A DNA stretch of 64,000 bases from Alteromonadaceae bacterium 2753L.S.0a.02 (GCA_007827375.1 VISH01000002.1:2877001-2941000); one strand, 5' to 3'. Shown: positions 44,213 to 53,982, counted from the stretch's first letter. The notes: generated from the letters alone by a model not told the origin. Numbers and translations: made by a program.

Positions 44213-45664
44213 CTATTTTTTCTTCCGATTGGGCATATGAATGGCATGCCCGTTAACAGCAAGCGCCGCTTCCTTAACAGCTTCAGAAAATGTGGGATGA
44301 CCAAATACCGTCATACCAATATCTTCTGCACTGGAACCAAATTCCATCGCGATAGCTACTTGTTGCACCAAATCTGGCGCGCTTGGACCAACAATGTGGC
44401 AACCCAATACGCGATCTGTTTTTGCGTCGGCAATGATTTTTACCATACCGTCTGATTCGTCTGCGGCGACAGCACGCCCAATTGCCACGAAGGGGAAAGT
44501 ACCCACATTATATTCTTCACCGTCGGATTTAATTTGTTCTTCTGTGCGGCCAACTGAAGCAATTTCGGGATGTGTGTAAATAACGTTGGGGATGATGTCG
44601 TAATTCATCACAGTTTTCTGACCGGCAATACGCTCGGCAACCATAACACCCTCTTCAGAACCTTTGTGGGCCAGCATTGGGCCGCGAACCACATCGCCAA
44701 TAGCCCAAACACCCGGAGCACTGGTCGAACACAAATCATTAACGTAGATGGAACCGCGCTCATCCAATTTAACACCGCTATCTTCCGCAAGCAGGCCATC
44801 AGTAAACGGGCGGCGCCCCACGCAAACAATAAGTTTATCGAATGTTGCTGTAGCGTCGTTGCCACCTTTATCGGTATAGGTAACAACAACTTCTTTTTTA
44901 CCGTCTTTCTCGACAACTTCGCTGCCCGTTACGCGACAGCCCAATCGAATATCCAAGCCTTGTTTTTTATAAATTTTCTGGGCTTCTTTGGCAATCTGTT
45001 GGTCCATCATTGCCAGGAAGGACTCCATCGCTTCAAGCAGAACAACTTCAGAACCCAGACGCTTCCAGACACTGCCCAATTCCAAGCCAATAACACCAGC
45101 TCCGATAACACCCAAACGCTCGGGAACTTCTTGAAATTCCAAGGCACCGGTGGAATCGACAATTACATCGTCATCGACGGGTGCAACGGGTATATTCACG
45201 GGCGAAGAACCGGATGCTAGGATCACATTTTCCGCATCCAATATTTGCTCTTTACCTTCAAAGTCGACAAACTGAACTTTTCGATTAGCCAATAATTTAC
45301 CCGTACCGTATAACGAATCAACTTTGTTGGCTTTGAACAAACCGCTAATACCTGTCGACATTTGTTTAACGATTTTTTCTTTGCGGGAAATCATTGCAGG
45401 TACGTCAATGGAGATTTCACCGGTGCCAATTCCGTGCCCACCGAATGCTACTTTGGCTTCATGATATTTATGGGAACTATCTAGCAAAGCTTTGGAAGGA
45501 ATACAGCCTACGTTCAGACAAGTGCCGCCGTTAACGCCCTTACCCTGCTTGTCTTTCCATTTTTCGATACAGGCTGTTTTCAAACCGAGTTGCGCTGCAC
45601 GAATCGCTGCGACATAACCGGCAGGACCAGAACCAATAACGATAACGTCATATTTGTTGGACAT
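44213..45664 (-). CDS. lpd: Dihydrolipoyl dehydrogenase (E3)
   Basis: FAD enzyme that reoxidises the lipoyl groups of 2-oxoacid dehydrogenases; 483 residues. FAD site VIVIGSGPAGYVAAIRAAQL, redox disulfide in GGTCLNVGCIPSKALL, NAD site VIGAGVIGLELGSVWKRLG, and C-terminal dimer-interface His-Glu in FGHPTFSEAVKEAAL. Being downstream of sucAB it most likely serves the 2-oxoglutarate dehydrogenase complex. A strong hairpin terminator lies between sucB and lpd, so its level may differ from sucAB. Confidence 0.97.
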   Translation of the reverse strand: MSNKYDVIVIGSGPAGYVAAIRAAQLGLKTACIEKWKDKQGKGVNGGTCLNVGCIPSKALLDSSHKYHEAKVAFGGHGIGTGEISIDVPAMISRKEKIVKQMSTGISGLFKANKVDSLYGTGKLLANRKVQFVDFEGKEQILDAENVILASGSSPVNIPVAPVDDDVIVDSTGALEFQEVPERLGVIGAGVIGLELGSVWKRLGSEVVLLEAMESFLAMMDQQIAKEAQKIYKKQGLDIRLGCRVTGSEVVEKDGKKEVVVTYTDKGGNDATATFDKLIVCVGRRPFTDGLLAEDSGVKLDERGSIYVNDLCSTSAPGVWAIGDVVRGPMLAHKGSEEGVMVAERIAGQKTVMNYDIIPNVIYTHPEIASVGRTEEQIKSDGEEYNVGTFPFVAIGRAVAADESDGMVKIIADAKTDRVLGCHIVGPSAPDLVQQVAIAMEFGSSAEDIGMTVFGHPTFSEAVKEAALAVNGHAIHMPNRKKK

Positions 45665-45719
45665 AGGAATAACCCCAGAATGTTTTTTTTAATGTAGAAA
45701 TAGTTGTAGTCAGCAAGCT

Positions 45720-45752
45720 AAAAAGCGAACCTCGCTGAGTGGTTCGCTTTTT
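45720..45752. terminator. Strong hairpin between sucB and lpd
   Basis: AAAAAGCGAACC and GGTTCGCTTTTT form a perfect 12-bp stem with a nine-base loop and a built-in T-run on both strands. Placed inside the operon 20 bases past sucB, it may end part of the sdh-suc transcripts or stabilise the upstream mRNA. Confidence 0.75.
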
Positions 45753-45771
45753 GGTGATGGCGCAGAGCCTG

Positions 45772-46992
45772 TTAGATTTCCAGCAGAATACGCGCTGGAT
45801 CTTCAATCATTTCCTTGATGGCAACCAGGAAAGTCACCGCTTCTTTTCCGTCGATAAGACGATGATCGTATGAAAGCGCCAGGTACATCATTGGTAGCAC
45901 CTTTACTTCGCCGTTCACCGCCATAGGACGCTCTTGAATCTTGTGCATGCCTAAAATGGCTGCCTGCGGTGGGTTGAGAATTGGCGTAGACATCAACGAC
46001 CCGAACACACCTCCGTTTGTGATGGTAAAAGTACCGCCCTGCATTTCTTCTATACCGATTTTACCTTGTTGAGCACGTACACCAAAATCACGAATTCCAT
46101 TTTCAATGGCAGCCAAACTCATGTTTTCGGCATTACGCAAAATTGGTACAACCAAACCTTTGGGTGTCGACACGGCAACGCCAATGTCTTGGTATCCGTG
46201 GTAAACAATATCGTTACCATCAATGGAGGCGTTCACTGCAGGGATACGGCGCAGAGCTTCAACAGCCGCTTTTACGAAAAATCCCATAAAGCCAAGACGT
46301 GTGCCATTGTGTACTTTTTCGAATTTCTCTTTGTACTGTGCACGCAATGCCATCACAGGCGCCATGTTCACTTCATTAAAAGTTGTTAACATCGCAGTAG
46401 ATTGCGTTGCGTCCAGCAGTCGTTCGGCGATACGAGCTCGCAAACGGGTCATGGGTACGTGCTTCTCAACCCGATCTCCACTACCTTCAACCGCCACAGA
46501 TGGAGCTACGGCAGTTGTCGCCGCTTTAGGCGCCGCAGATACAGGTGCAGGCGTCACTTCTTCCGCTTTGTAATTGGCAACGTCTTCCTTAGTAACACGA
46601 CCACCTTTTCCTGTTCCTTTGACTTTAGAAATATCTATGCCTTTTTCATCCGCCAGCTTCTTTGCAGCCGGAGCAGCGATTGTCTCAGAATCACTCTCGA
46701 GACTGCTGGAAGCAGACGCAGTTGGTTCTGCGCTGGGAGTGACCGCACCAGCGTCACCATCCGTGAACACCGCGATAATTTCATTACTGGTAACTGTGTC
46801 GCCCTCGCCTTTCAATATTTCTTTAAGCACACCCGCAGCAGGCGCTGGTACTTCCTGCACAACCTTGTCGGTTTCAATGTCGACGATCACTTCGTCGCGC
46901 GCGAATGCTTCGCCCGGTTGTTTGTGCCAAGTGGCAATGGTGCCTTCCTGAACCGATTCAGGAAACGTAGGGACTTTTATTTCGTTACTCAT
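45772..46992 (-). CDS. sucB: 2-oxoglutarate dehydrogenase E2, dihydrolipoyl succinyltransferase SucB
   Basis: E2 core of the 2-oxoglutarate dehydrogenase complex; 406 residues. N-terminal lipoyl domain with Lys43 in IVDIETDKVVQEVPAPA; Ala/Ser-rich linker; E3-binding domain at about 109-140 (LADEKGIDISKVKGTGKGGR); acyltransferase domain ending with the catalytic YDHRLIDGKEAVTFL. It starts 47 bases after the sucA stop. One lipoyl domain is usual for SucB. Confidence 0.98.
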   Translation of the reverse strand: MSNEIKVPTFPESVQEGTIATWHKQPGEAFARDEVIVDIETDKVVQEVPAPAAGVLKEILKGEGDTVTSNEIIAVFTDGDAGAVTPSAEPTASASSSLESDSETIAAPAAKKLADEKGIDISKVKGTGKGGRVTKEDVANYKAEEVTPAPVSAAPKAATTAVAPSVAVEGSGDRVEKHVPMTRLRARIAERLLDATQSTAMLTTFNEVNMAPVMALRAQYKEKFEKVHNGTRLGFMGFFVKAAVEALRRIPAVNASIDGNDIVYHGYQDIGVAVSTPKGLVVPILRNAENMSLAAIENGIRDFGVRAQQGKIGIEEMQGGTFTITNGGVFGSLMSTPILNPPQAAILGMHKIQERPMAVNGEVKVLPMMYLALSYDHRLIDGKEAVTFLVAIKEMIEDPARILLEI

Positions 46993-47039
46993 TACGGGTG
47001 TGTCCTTATCGCTTATTCGCTAAGAAACTGTTGTATGGT

Positions 47040-49877
47040 TCAGGCACTGGTATCCAGTGCCGCGTTAACAAATTTGTTGAGTTCATCTAAATGGGTCGAC
47101 ATATAACCAGCAGCGGGCGCAGAAGAAGATGCGCGACCCACGTAACGCAGGTAGGCGTCTTCATTAACGCGCTCGATTACGCGGCGCATACGATGGTGGC
47201 TGGAGTACCAGGCGCCTTGATTCATGGGCTCTTCCTGGCACCACACAACATCGGTTACATGCGCAAAAGATTTCAACGCCGCTCGAAGATCTTCCTCGGG
47301 GAATGGGTAAAGTTGTTCAACCCGTACAAGCGCGATGTCGCTTTGTTCGCGTTCTTCACGTGCTTCGTATAAATGGTAGTACACCTTACCGCTGCAAAGA
47401 ATTACGCGTTTGACCTCGTCTGGCGTTACGTCGTTATCGCCCAAAACAGTTTCAAAGCGACCATTGGCCAATTCTTCCAAGGTGGAGGTTGCAAGCTTGT
47501 GTCGTAAAATCCATTTTGGACTCATCACCACGAGTGGTCGTCGCATGTAGCGCAAAGCCTGACGACGCAGCATATGATAAACCTGCGCAGGTGTCGTGGG
47601 TATACACACCTGAATATTGTGCTCTGCGCACAGCTGCATGAAACGCTCAAGTCTTGCCGATGAATGTTCTGGGCCCTGGCCTTCGTAACCATGCGGCAAT
47701 AACATGGTTAAACCGCACAAACGCTGCCACTTGTGTTCACCACTGGTAATAAACTGATCGATCACCACCTGGGCGCCATTGGCAAAATCACCAAACTGCG
47801 CTTCCCAAATAATCAACCCGCCAGGCGAAGTGGTCGCATAACCATACTCGAAAGCCAGCACAGCTTCTTCCGATAGGAATGAATCGTAAATATCGAATGG
47901 CCCTTGACGCTCACCCACGTTAGCCAGCGGAATATACGGCTCGCCATCTTTCTGATTATGAACAACGGAATGGCGGTGTGAGAAGGTTCCACGACCCACA
48001 TCCTGACCGGTTAAGCGCACACGGTAGCCATGCTTTAACAGAGTCGCGTACGCCAAGGTTTCAGCCATACCCCAGTTTATTGGCAATGCACCACCCGCCA
48101 TTTTACGGCGGTCATCATATATTTTTGCAACCTGGCGCTGCACCTGAACGCCATCGGGGACGCTAGTGATTTGCTCGGCCAAGGCCTGTAATTCTTTCAG
48201 AGGGTAAGCATTTTCATACGGCGTCTGCCAATCGTGACCAATATAAGGAGACCAATCAACAAACAGAGAAGAATCGGGCTCACTCACTAAACCTTCTGCC
48301 ACATGCTCACCACGATCGAGCGCCGCACGATAATCGCTGGACATACTCTCAGCATCTTCGGCACTGAGCACGCCTTCGGCGACCAATTTTTCGGCGTAGA
48401 GTGTGCGTGTGGTTTTGTGGGCGCGAATCGCCTTGTACATCATGGGCTGAGTTGCAGAAGGTTCGTCGGTTTCGTTGTGACCACGGCGGCGATAACACAC
48501 CAAATCAACAACAACGTCTTTGCGGAACTCATTGCGGTAATCGGCTGCCAGATTGGATACAAACACCACCGCTTCGGGGTCGTCGCCATTCACGTGGAAT
48601 ATCGGCGCTTCGATCATTTTCGCCACGTCAGTGGAGTAGGTCGTCGAGCGGGAATCGTCTTGACGACTAGTAGTGAAACCCACCTGATTGTTAATAACGA
48701 TGTGCACCGTACCGCCTGTTTTATAGGCGCGGGTTTGCGACATCTGGAAGGTTTCCATAACCACGCCCTGCCCAGCAAAAGCTGCGTCACCGTGTATCAC
48801 AACCGGAACTACGGTGTTGCCACGGGGGTCTTCACGGCGATCCTGCCGGGCTCGTACCGAGCCCTGAACCACCGGTGATACAATTTCAAGGTGTGAAGGG
48901 TTAAAGGCCAGCGCCAAGTGCATCTCACCTCCTGGCGTCATCACATTGGACGAAAAACCCTGGTGATATTTTACATCGCCAGAAGTATCCACCAGTTTTT
49001 TGCCTTCAAATTCTTCGAAGAGATCGGCCGGATTTTTACCCAAGACATTCACGAGCGTATTGAGGCGACCACGGTGAGCCATGCCAATGACCATTTCCTT
49101 GGCACCGTAACCTCCGCTGCGTTTGATAATGCTGTCGAGCGTTGGTACCAGGCTTTCACCACCTTCCAAACCAAAACGCTTGGTACCGGGGTATTTGCTG
49201 TCTAGATGACGTTCCAACCCTTCAGCCGCCGTTAAACGACGCAGCACATTGAGTTTGGCTTCAGTCCCCAACTCGGGTTTGGCTCGCGAGCTTTCGAGAC
49301 GCTGCAACAACCACCGGCGCTCCTCGTAATTGGTGATATGCATCACTTCAGCACCGACAGTTCCGCAGTAGGTTTTTTGCAGGTCGGTGATAATTTGTTT
49401 TAACGAAGCTTCTTTGTAGCCAAATGAAAGGTCGCCGGTCTGAAATACCGAATCCAGATCGGCGGTGTTTAAACCGTGGAAGCTGAGATCCAAATCTGCC
49501 GGGCTGGTTCTTTCACGCAGTTTTAAGGGGTCGAGATCCGCATTTAGATGACCGCTTAAACGATACGCGTTTACCAATTGAACAACTTCAACCTGCTTGC
49601 GCTCATGAGCGATATCAGCAGCACCAGAACCGGGTGCAACCATCGGACGCGCACGATTTCTGCCGAGGAGCTCAAAGTACTCAATAATCTCAGAATGACG
49701 AACATCAGCGCCCGTGCCGCCATTTACTTTTGGGAGCTGCTCAAAATATTCGCGCCACTGTTCAGGCACGCTGTTGGGATCTTGAAGGTACTGTTCGTAC
49801 ACTTCTTCCACATAGGCGGCGTTGCCCCCAGAAATGTGGGAAGTTTTCCAAAGTAGCTCCATCAAACTTTCTTGCAT
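47040..49877 (-). CDS. sucA: 2-oxoglutarate dehydrogenase E1 SucA
   Basis: Thiamine-diphosphate decarboxylase of the 2-oxoglutarate dehydrogenase complex; 945 residues. The N-terminal E2-binding segment MQESLMELLWKTSHISGGNA is followed by MAHRGRLNTLVNVLGK, GDAAFAGQGVVMETFQMSQT and HRRHG-like YRRRGHNETDEPSATQP in the ThDP region. The C-terminal part has LPHGYEGQGPEHSSARLERF. It is divided from sdhB by 173 bases holding one moderate hairpin. Confidence 0.98.
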   Translation of the reverse strand: MQESLMELLWKTSHISGGNAAYVEEVYEQYLQDPNSVPEQWREYFEQLPKVNGGTGADVRHSEIIEYFELLGRNRARPMVAPGSGAADIAHERKQVEVVQLVNAYRLSGHLNADLDPLKLRERTSPADLDLSFHGLNTADLDSVFQTGDLSFGYKEASLKQIITDLQKTYCGTVGAEVMHITNYEERRWLLQRLESSRAKPELGTEAKLNVLRRLTAAEGLERHLDSKYPGTKRFGLEGGESLVPTLDSIIKRSGGYGAKEMVIGMAHRGRLNTLVNVLGKNPADLFEEFEGKKLVDTSGDVKYHQGFSSNVMTPGGEMHLALAFNPSHLEIVSPVVQGSVRARQDRREDPRGNTVVPVVIHGDAAFAGQGVVMETFQMSQTRAYKTGGTVHIVINNQVGFTTSRQDDSRSTTYSTDVAKMIEAPIFHVNGDDPEAVVFVSNLAADYRNEFRKDVVVDLVCYRRRGHNETDEPSATQPMMYKAIRAHKTTRTLYAEKLVAEGVLSAEDAESMSSDYRAALDRGEHVAEGLVSEPDSSLFVDWSPYIGHDWQTPYENAYPLKELQALAEQITSVPDGVQVQRQVAKIYDDRRKMAGGALPINWGMAETLAYATLLKHGYRVRLTGQDVGRGTFSHRHSVVHNQKDGEPYIPLANVGERQGPFDIYDSFLSEEAVLAFEYGYATTSPGGLIIWEAQFGDFANGAQVVIDQFITSGEHKWQRLCGLTMLLPHGYEGQGPEHSSARLERFMQLCAEHNIQVCIPTTPAQVYHMLRRQALRYMRRPLVVMSPKWILRHKLATSTLEELANGRFETVLGDNDVTPDEVKRVILCSGKVYYHLYEAREEREQSDIALVRVEQLYPFPEEDLRAALKSFAHVTDVVWCQEEPMNQGAWYSSHHRMRRVIERVNEDAYLRYVGRASSSAPAAGYMSTHLDELNKFVNAALDTSA

Positions 49878-49974
49878 TTTTTACTCACCACTATTTGGGG
49901 TATCGCGCCGACGCGCCCCCGTGAATCGTCTGGAAGTACCCTGAGTATAGAAAAGCTCGCACTTTACGTACGAA

Positions 49975-50002
49975 ACCGGAGCCCTTATTTCGGAACTCCG
50001 GT
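49975..50002. repeat. Hairpin between sdhB and sucA
   Basis: ACCGGAG and CTCCGGT are perfect 7-bp arms around a 14-base loop, in the 173-base gap that separates the sdh and suc genes. There is no T-run, so it is not a standard terminator; it may be an mRNA processing or stability element. Confidence 0.45.
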
Positions 50003-50050
50003 GCACAATTATTCCAACCTGGGAACAGAATATTCGCTCTCGGTTTAAAC

Positions 50051-50755
50051 TCAGGTACCCCGATGCAATAGCATACTACGTATATGGCCAATAGCACGTG
50101 TGGGGTTCAGCCCCTTAGGGCATACATCGACACAGTTTTGAATTCCATGACAGCGGAAAACACTGAACGGATCATCCAGGTTTGCAAGACGGTCATTGGT
50201 TGCGGTATCCCGACTGTCGGCCAAAAAACGGTAGGCTTGCAACAACCCGGCGGGGCCTATGAACTTGTCTGGATTCCACCAAAACGACGGACAACTGGTT
50301 GAACAGCAGGCACATAAAATACATTCGTACAAGCCATCGAGTTTTTCGCGATCTTCCGGGCTTTGCAAGCGCTCGATGGCTGGCGCAGGTTGATCGTTCT
50401 GTAAAAACGGGTCGACTTTGCGAAACTGCGCATAAAACTGACTCATATCGATAACGAGATCACGAATCACCGGCAGACCGGGTAATGGACGCAATATCAG
50501 CTTGTTGTTTTTTGTGCATTCAGATAACGGTGTCACACACGCCAAGCCATTTTTACCCGATATATTCATACCGTCTGACCCACAAACTCCCTCGCGGCAG
50601 GAACGGCGGTAAGAAAGTGTCGGATCTTGCGCTTTCAATAACTCCAGCACATCGAGAACCATAAGGTCTTTGCCCTGGGTATCAACCTCGTAAGACTGCA
50701 TGTAAGGCGCCTTATCGGTTTCGGGATTGTAACGATAAACTTCTACTTTCAGCAT
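50051..50755 (-). CDS. sdhB: Succinate dehydrogenase iron-sulfur subunit SdhB
   Basis: Carries the three Fe-S clusters of complex II; 234 residues. The 2Fe-2S cysteines lie in RRSCREGVCGSDGMNISG and LAC; the 4Fe-4S and 3Fe-4S ligands lie in CILCACCSTSCPSFWW and RCHGIQNCVDVCPKGLNPT. The start is ambiguous between ATGs at 50767 and 50755; the second begins MLKVEVYRYNPETD, like Pseudomonas SdhB, and is chosen. It follows sdhA by about 17 bases. Confidence 0.97.
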   Translation of the reverse strand: MLKVEVYRYNPETDKAPYMQSYEVDTQGKDLMVLDVLELLKAQDPTLSYRRSCREGVCGSDGMNISGKNGLACVTPLSECTKNNKLILRPLPGLPVIRDLVIDMSQFYAQFRKVDPFLQNDQPAPAIERLQSPEDREKLDGLYECILCACCSTSCPSFWWNPDKFIGPAGLLQAYRFLADSRDTATNDRLANLDDPFSVFRCHGIQNCVDVCPKGLNPTRAIGHIRSMLLHRGT

Positions 50756-50772
50756 CTTTCCATCCACCCCAC

Positions 50773-52545
50773 TTAATAGGTTCGAACCTTGGGTTCAAAG
50801 GCTTCCATGGTTTTCGGTGCGAAGTTTACCGCACGCTTGCCAACGCGTTTTTCGCTGGGAAAATACATGGAATGGCACAACCAGTTATCGTCATCACGCT
50901 CCTGAAAATCTTCACGCGCATGAGCGCCACGAGATTCTTTGCGTACTTCTGCGGCAATTGCAGTAGCTTCAGCCACTTCAAATAAATTTTGTACTTCGAG
51001 CGCTTCTATACGGGCAGTATTAAAGGCTTTGCTCTTATCCGCCAACGTAATATTTGCGACGCGTTCACGCAGTGCAGCAAGTTTTTCGATGCCCTGCTGC
51101 ATAAATTCGCCTTTGCGGAACACACCGAAATGATTCTGCATGATGCCTTGCAACTCTGCACGTAAAACGGACGCAGACTCTCCCTCGGAAGAATTATCCA
51201 CTTTGTTAAGTCGAGCCATTGCCGCTTCGAGATCGCTGTCAGACGGTGCGCGCATTTCAATACCTTCACGCAAGGCTTTTTCAATAAATAAACCAGATGC
51301 ACGCCCGAATACCACAAGATCGAGTAGCGAATTACCACCGAGGCGGTTGGCACCGTGAACTGATACACAGGCCACTTCACCGCAGGCGTAAAAACCTTCA
51401 ATAACTTCGTCTTCGCCTTTGTCGTTTTGGGTAAGAGCCTGGCCATTCACGTTGGTGGGGATACCTCCCATCATATAGTGACAGGTTGGAACCACGGGAA
51501 TGGGATCAGTGATTGGATCGGCATGTGCAAAGGTGCGCGACAATTCCAAAATACCGGGTAATCGTTGATTCAAGGTGTCGGCACCGAGGTGATCCAACTT
51601 CAAGAACACATGGTCGCCGTTTTCACCACAACCACGCCCCTCCAAAATCTCCAACACCATGGAACGAGCCACCACATCGCGACCAGCGAGATCTTTTGCG
51701 TTGGGTGCGTAACGCTCCATAAAACGTTCGCCATCTTTATTTATAAGATAACCACCCTCACCGCGACAACCTTCAGTTACCAAAACCCCGGCGCCGTGAA
51801 TACCCGTTGGATGAAACTGCCACATCTCAATATCCTGTACAGGGAAACCTGCACGCAGAGACATACCAATGCCATCGCCGGTGTTGATGTGCGCATTCGT
51901 GGTGGAGGCATATATACGCCCAGCACCGCCTGTTGCAAATACAGTGGCCTTGGACTTAACAAAGACAACTTCGCCGTCTTCCATATTAATCGCGATTACG
52001 CCGCATACCACGCCATCCTGGTTTTTCACCAGATCAATCGCAAACCACTCGTTGAGGAACACAGTATCGTTCTTAACATTGCCTTGATACAGCGCGTGCA
52101 ACAAGGCATGGCCGGTGCGGTCTGCAGCCGCACATGTTCGCGCTGCCTGCCCACCACGGCCGAAATCTTTAGATTGACCGCCAAACGGTCGCTGATAAAT
52201 GCGCCCATTTTCGGTTCGTGAAAATGGCAAGCCCATGTGTTCCAGCTCGAACACAGCCTCGGGGCCAACAGAACACATGTATTCGATGGCATCCTGATCA
52301 CCTATATAATCAGAACCCTTAACCGTGTCGTACATGTGCCAGCGCCAATCGTCCTGAGGATCAGAACTGGCAATGGCACAGGTGATGCCCCCCTGAGCAG
52401 AAACCGTGTGGGATCGAGTTGGGAAAACCTTGGTGATCACAGCTGTTTTGAATCCGGATTGCGCCATCTGCAGCGCTGCGCGCATACCCGCTCCGCCGCC
52501 GCCAACGACAATACCATCAAACGAAATTGTGCGAACATTAGCCAT
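50773..52545 (-). CDS. sdhA: Succinate dehydrogenase flavoprotein subunit SdhA
   Basis: Oxidises succinate to fumarate with covalent FAD; 590 residues. FAD-binding start GIVVGGGGAGMRAALQMAQS, covalent-FAD His in TRSHTVSAQGGITCAIAS, and active-site HGANRLGGNSLLDLVVFGRA. The frame is open 77 codons further upstream, but this runs through sdhD and is not SdhA-like. The chosen ATG shares one base with the sdhD stop (TAATG), a sign of coupling. Confidence 0.98.
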   Translation of the reverse strand: MANVRTISFDGIVVGGGGAGMRAALQMAQSGFKTAVITKVFPTRSHTVSAQGGITCAIASSDPQDDWRWHMYDTVKGSDYIGDQDAIEYMCSVGPEAVFELEHMGLPFSRTENGRIYQRPFGGQSKDFGRGGQAARTCAAADRTGHALLHALYQGNVKNDTVFLNEWFAIDLVKNQDGVVCGVIAINMEDGEVVFVKSKATVFATGGAGRIYASTTNAHINTGDGIGMSLRAGFPVQDIEMWQFHPTGIHGAGVLVTEGCRGEGGYLINKDGERFMERYAPNAKDLAGRDVVARSMVLEILEGRGCGENGDHVFLKLDHLGADTLNQRLPGILELSRTFAHADPITDPIPVVPTCHYMMGGIPTNVNGQALTQNDKGEDEVIEGFYACGEVACVSVHGANRLGGNSLLDLVVFGRASGLFIEKALREGIEMRAPSDSDLEAAMARLNKVDNSSEGESASVLRAELQGIMQNHFGVFRKGEFMQQGIEKLAALRERVANITLADKSKAFNTARIEALEVQNLFEVAEATAIAAEVRKESRGAHAREDFQERDDDNWLCHSMYFPSEKRVGKRAVNFAPKTMEAFEPKVRTY

Positions 52546-52916
52546 TAGTTGAACCCCCAAAGGATTTCGACACCCCAAACTAAAAAGGTGATACTTATTA
52601 ATGCATATATAAGTAGTGCGAGCATGCGCAACATCAACGCCGAATCTCCAATCATGCGCGTAGTAATGTAATCGGTAAGCACGCCCCACAAGCCAATCCA
52701 GCCATGGGCAATGGTGCAGATAAGCACCAACAGGCTTAAAACGCGCATCCACAAATGTGAATAAAGGCCAGACCACTGCTCGTAAGAAAGCCCAGGGTGC
52801 GACACCAGAAACCCAACAATGATGAGCGTGTATACTGCCAACACAACAGCGCTAAAACGCTGAATCAACCAATCGTAGAGGCCGCTTCGCCCCCAGCTCG
52901 TGACTGCCGTTACCAT
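52545..52916 (-). CDS. sdhD: Succinate dehydrogenase membrane anchor SdhD
   Basis: A 123-residue hydrophobic anchor with three helices, helping bind heme b and ubiquinone. It begins MVTAVTSWGRSGLYDWLIQR and contains the conserved AHGWIGLWGVLTDYITTR. The ATG at 52916 overlaps the sdhC stop and has a G-rich ribosome site seven bases upstream; a GTG two codons earlier is less likely. Confidence 0.96.
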   Translation of the reverse strand: MVTAVTSWGRSGLYDWLIQRFSAVVLAVYTLIIVGFLVSHPGLSYEQWSGLYSHLWMRVLSLLVLICTIAHGWIGLWGVLTDYITTRMIGDSALMLRMLALLIYALISITFLVWGVEILWGFN

Positions 52917-53284
52917 ATCCACACCCCCGTAGCGATAATTAAAACGCCGGCCAGAACCAGCGAAATTTTTGCACCCAACTTACCACCCTCCAAACTTTCA
53001 CCAATGCCCAGATCCATAATTAAATGGCGTACACCGGCGACAAAGTGATAAGCCAACGCGGCAAGCACAGCCCAAAGAATTATTTTTACCAGCGGGAACG
53101 CCAGAAATTCTTTTAATTCAGCAAACGATTCTTCGGACGACAAACTCATATCGAGCATATAAAGCAACACCAGCACGCCCGCCAACAAAACGACACCAGA
53201 CACCCGGTGCAGAATTGAAACATAAGCGGTCACAGGCAGCTTAATTGTGGAGATATCCAAATTTACAGGTCTATTGGTTTTCAC
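52910..53284 (-). CDS. sdhC: Succinate dehydrogenase cytochrome b556 subunit SdhC
   Basis: A 124-residue anchor with three helices. It begins MKTNRPVNLDISTIKLPVTA, has the LHRVSGVVLLAGVLVL motif of the first helix, and the heme-ligand His region in FVAGVRHLIMDLG. It is the first gene of the sdhCDAB-sucAB-lpd-sucCD run, facing gltA across 810 bases. Confidence 0.96.
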   Translation of the reverse strand: MKTNRPVNLDISTIKLPVTAYVSILHRVSGVVLLAGVLVLLYMLDMSLSSEESFAELKEFLAFPLVKIILWAVLAALAYHFVAGVRHLIMDLGIGESLEGGKLGAKISLVLAGVLIIATGVWIW

Positions 53285-53882
53285 GGTTGGGTCACACCTT
53301 TACTTTCCAATTTAAGGGGTCGCATTACTCCAGCATAAAAGAGTAACGTGTCAGTCTCAGGAATAAAGTCGCATGGAATTTATCCCGCTAAAAGGCGGAA
53401 AAAGATTGCCAGGAGATAAATATAAATCCATTTGTTTCCTGTTTGCCGGCTTACATGTCTGCCTAACAAAAACCGCAACAGGCCGCGGCTCACTGTATAA
53501 CAATTGAGCCTCAGAAAAGGACGGCATTGAGTGTATTTTTGGAAGGCAGCGAAACGAATTAGGCGCCAATTGTCTCACGCGAGCGCGCTCAGAAAACGCG
53601 CGGAATTATAGTTATGCGACAGTAAAATTACAAATGCTTATAAGTACTTAGCAACACTATCTCGCACAATCTAACAAGAAGCTCGCACCATTTTGGAATA
53701 ATCCAATAATTATTCCCCAAAATAGGTCACGCAACTCGAAAAATCACCCAGTCAGGCTAAATTAAAGCATGTTTTTTTGATTCTGCGCAGAGCAAAAGTA
53801 CACCCATGGGCGGAAAATTCTCTATAATCGAGCCTCTTCGCCAGTGCGCCCTACACTATTTTTATTACCAATAGCGCTGATC

Positions 53883-53910
53883 AATACCGTTTATACCGCT
53901 AAACGGTATT
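53883..53910. promoter_or_regulatory. Perfect 11-bp inverted repeat upstream of gltA
   Basis: AATACCGTTTA and TAAACGGTATT are perfect 11-bp arms with a six-base centre (TACCGC). The dyad ends about 43 bases before the -35 of the predicted gltA promoter, a typical activator position. There is no T-run, so it is unlikely to be a terminator. The half-site contains CCGTTTA. Confidence 0.5.
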
Positions 53911-53952
53911 AGCAGAAGATACTGATTGGCGATTTTAAACAAATCGCTTGCA

Positions 53953-53982
53953 TTGACAATCACGGATGGAGCTTTTTATAGT
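53953..53982 (+). promoter_or_regulatory. Predicted sigma-70 promoter of gltA
   Basis: TTGACA (perfect -35) and TATAGT (one mismatch -10) with an 18-base spacer. Transcription would begin near 53989, leaving a leader of roughly 105 bases before the gltA ATG. Confidence 0.65.

Noticed and set aside
44570..45220. 216-residue open frame antisense to lpd
   Set aside because: Composition (Phe, Asn, His rich) is the mirror of lpd codons, and lpd is unmistakable on the other strand.
51565..52221. 218-residue frame antisense to sdhA
   Set aside because: Shadow of sdhA, whose full set of motifs is present on the minus strand.
52546..52776. 77-codon N-terminal extension of SdhA
   Set aside because: It runs through sdhD in another frame, has no SdhA homology, and a TAATG coupling start fits the known protein.
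53357..53578. 73-residue minus-strand frame in the sdhC-gltA gap
   Set aside because: No convincing ribosome site, no motif and unusual composition; more likely chance in a long regulatory region.
53823..53828. Perfect TATAAT considered as the gltA promoter
   Set aside because: No acceptable -35 at 16-18 bases and it lies 270 bases upstream; the TTGACA-N18-TATAGT at 53953-53982 is far better.
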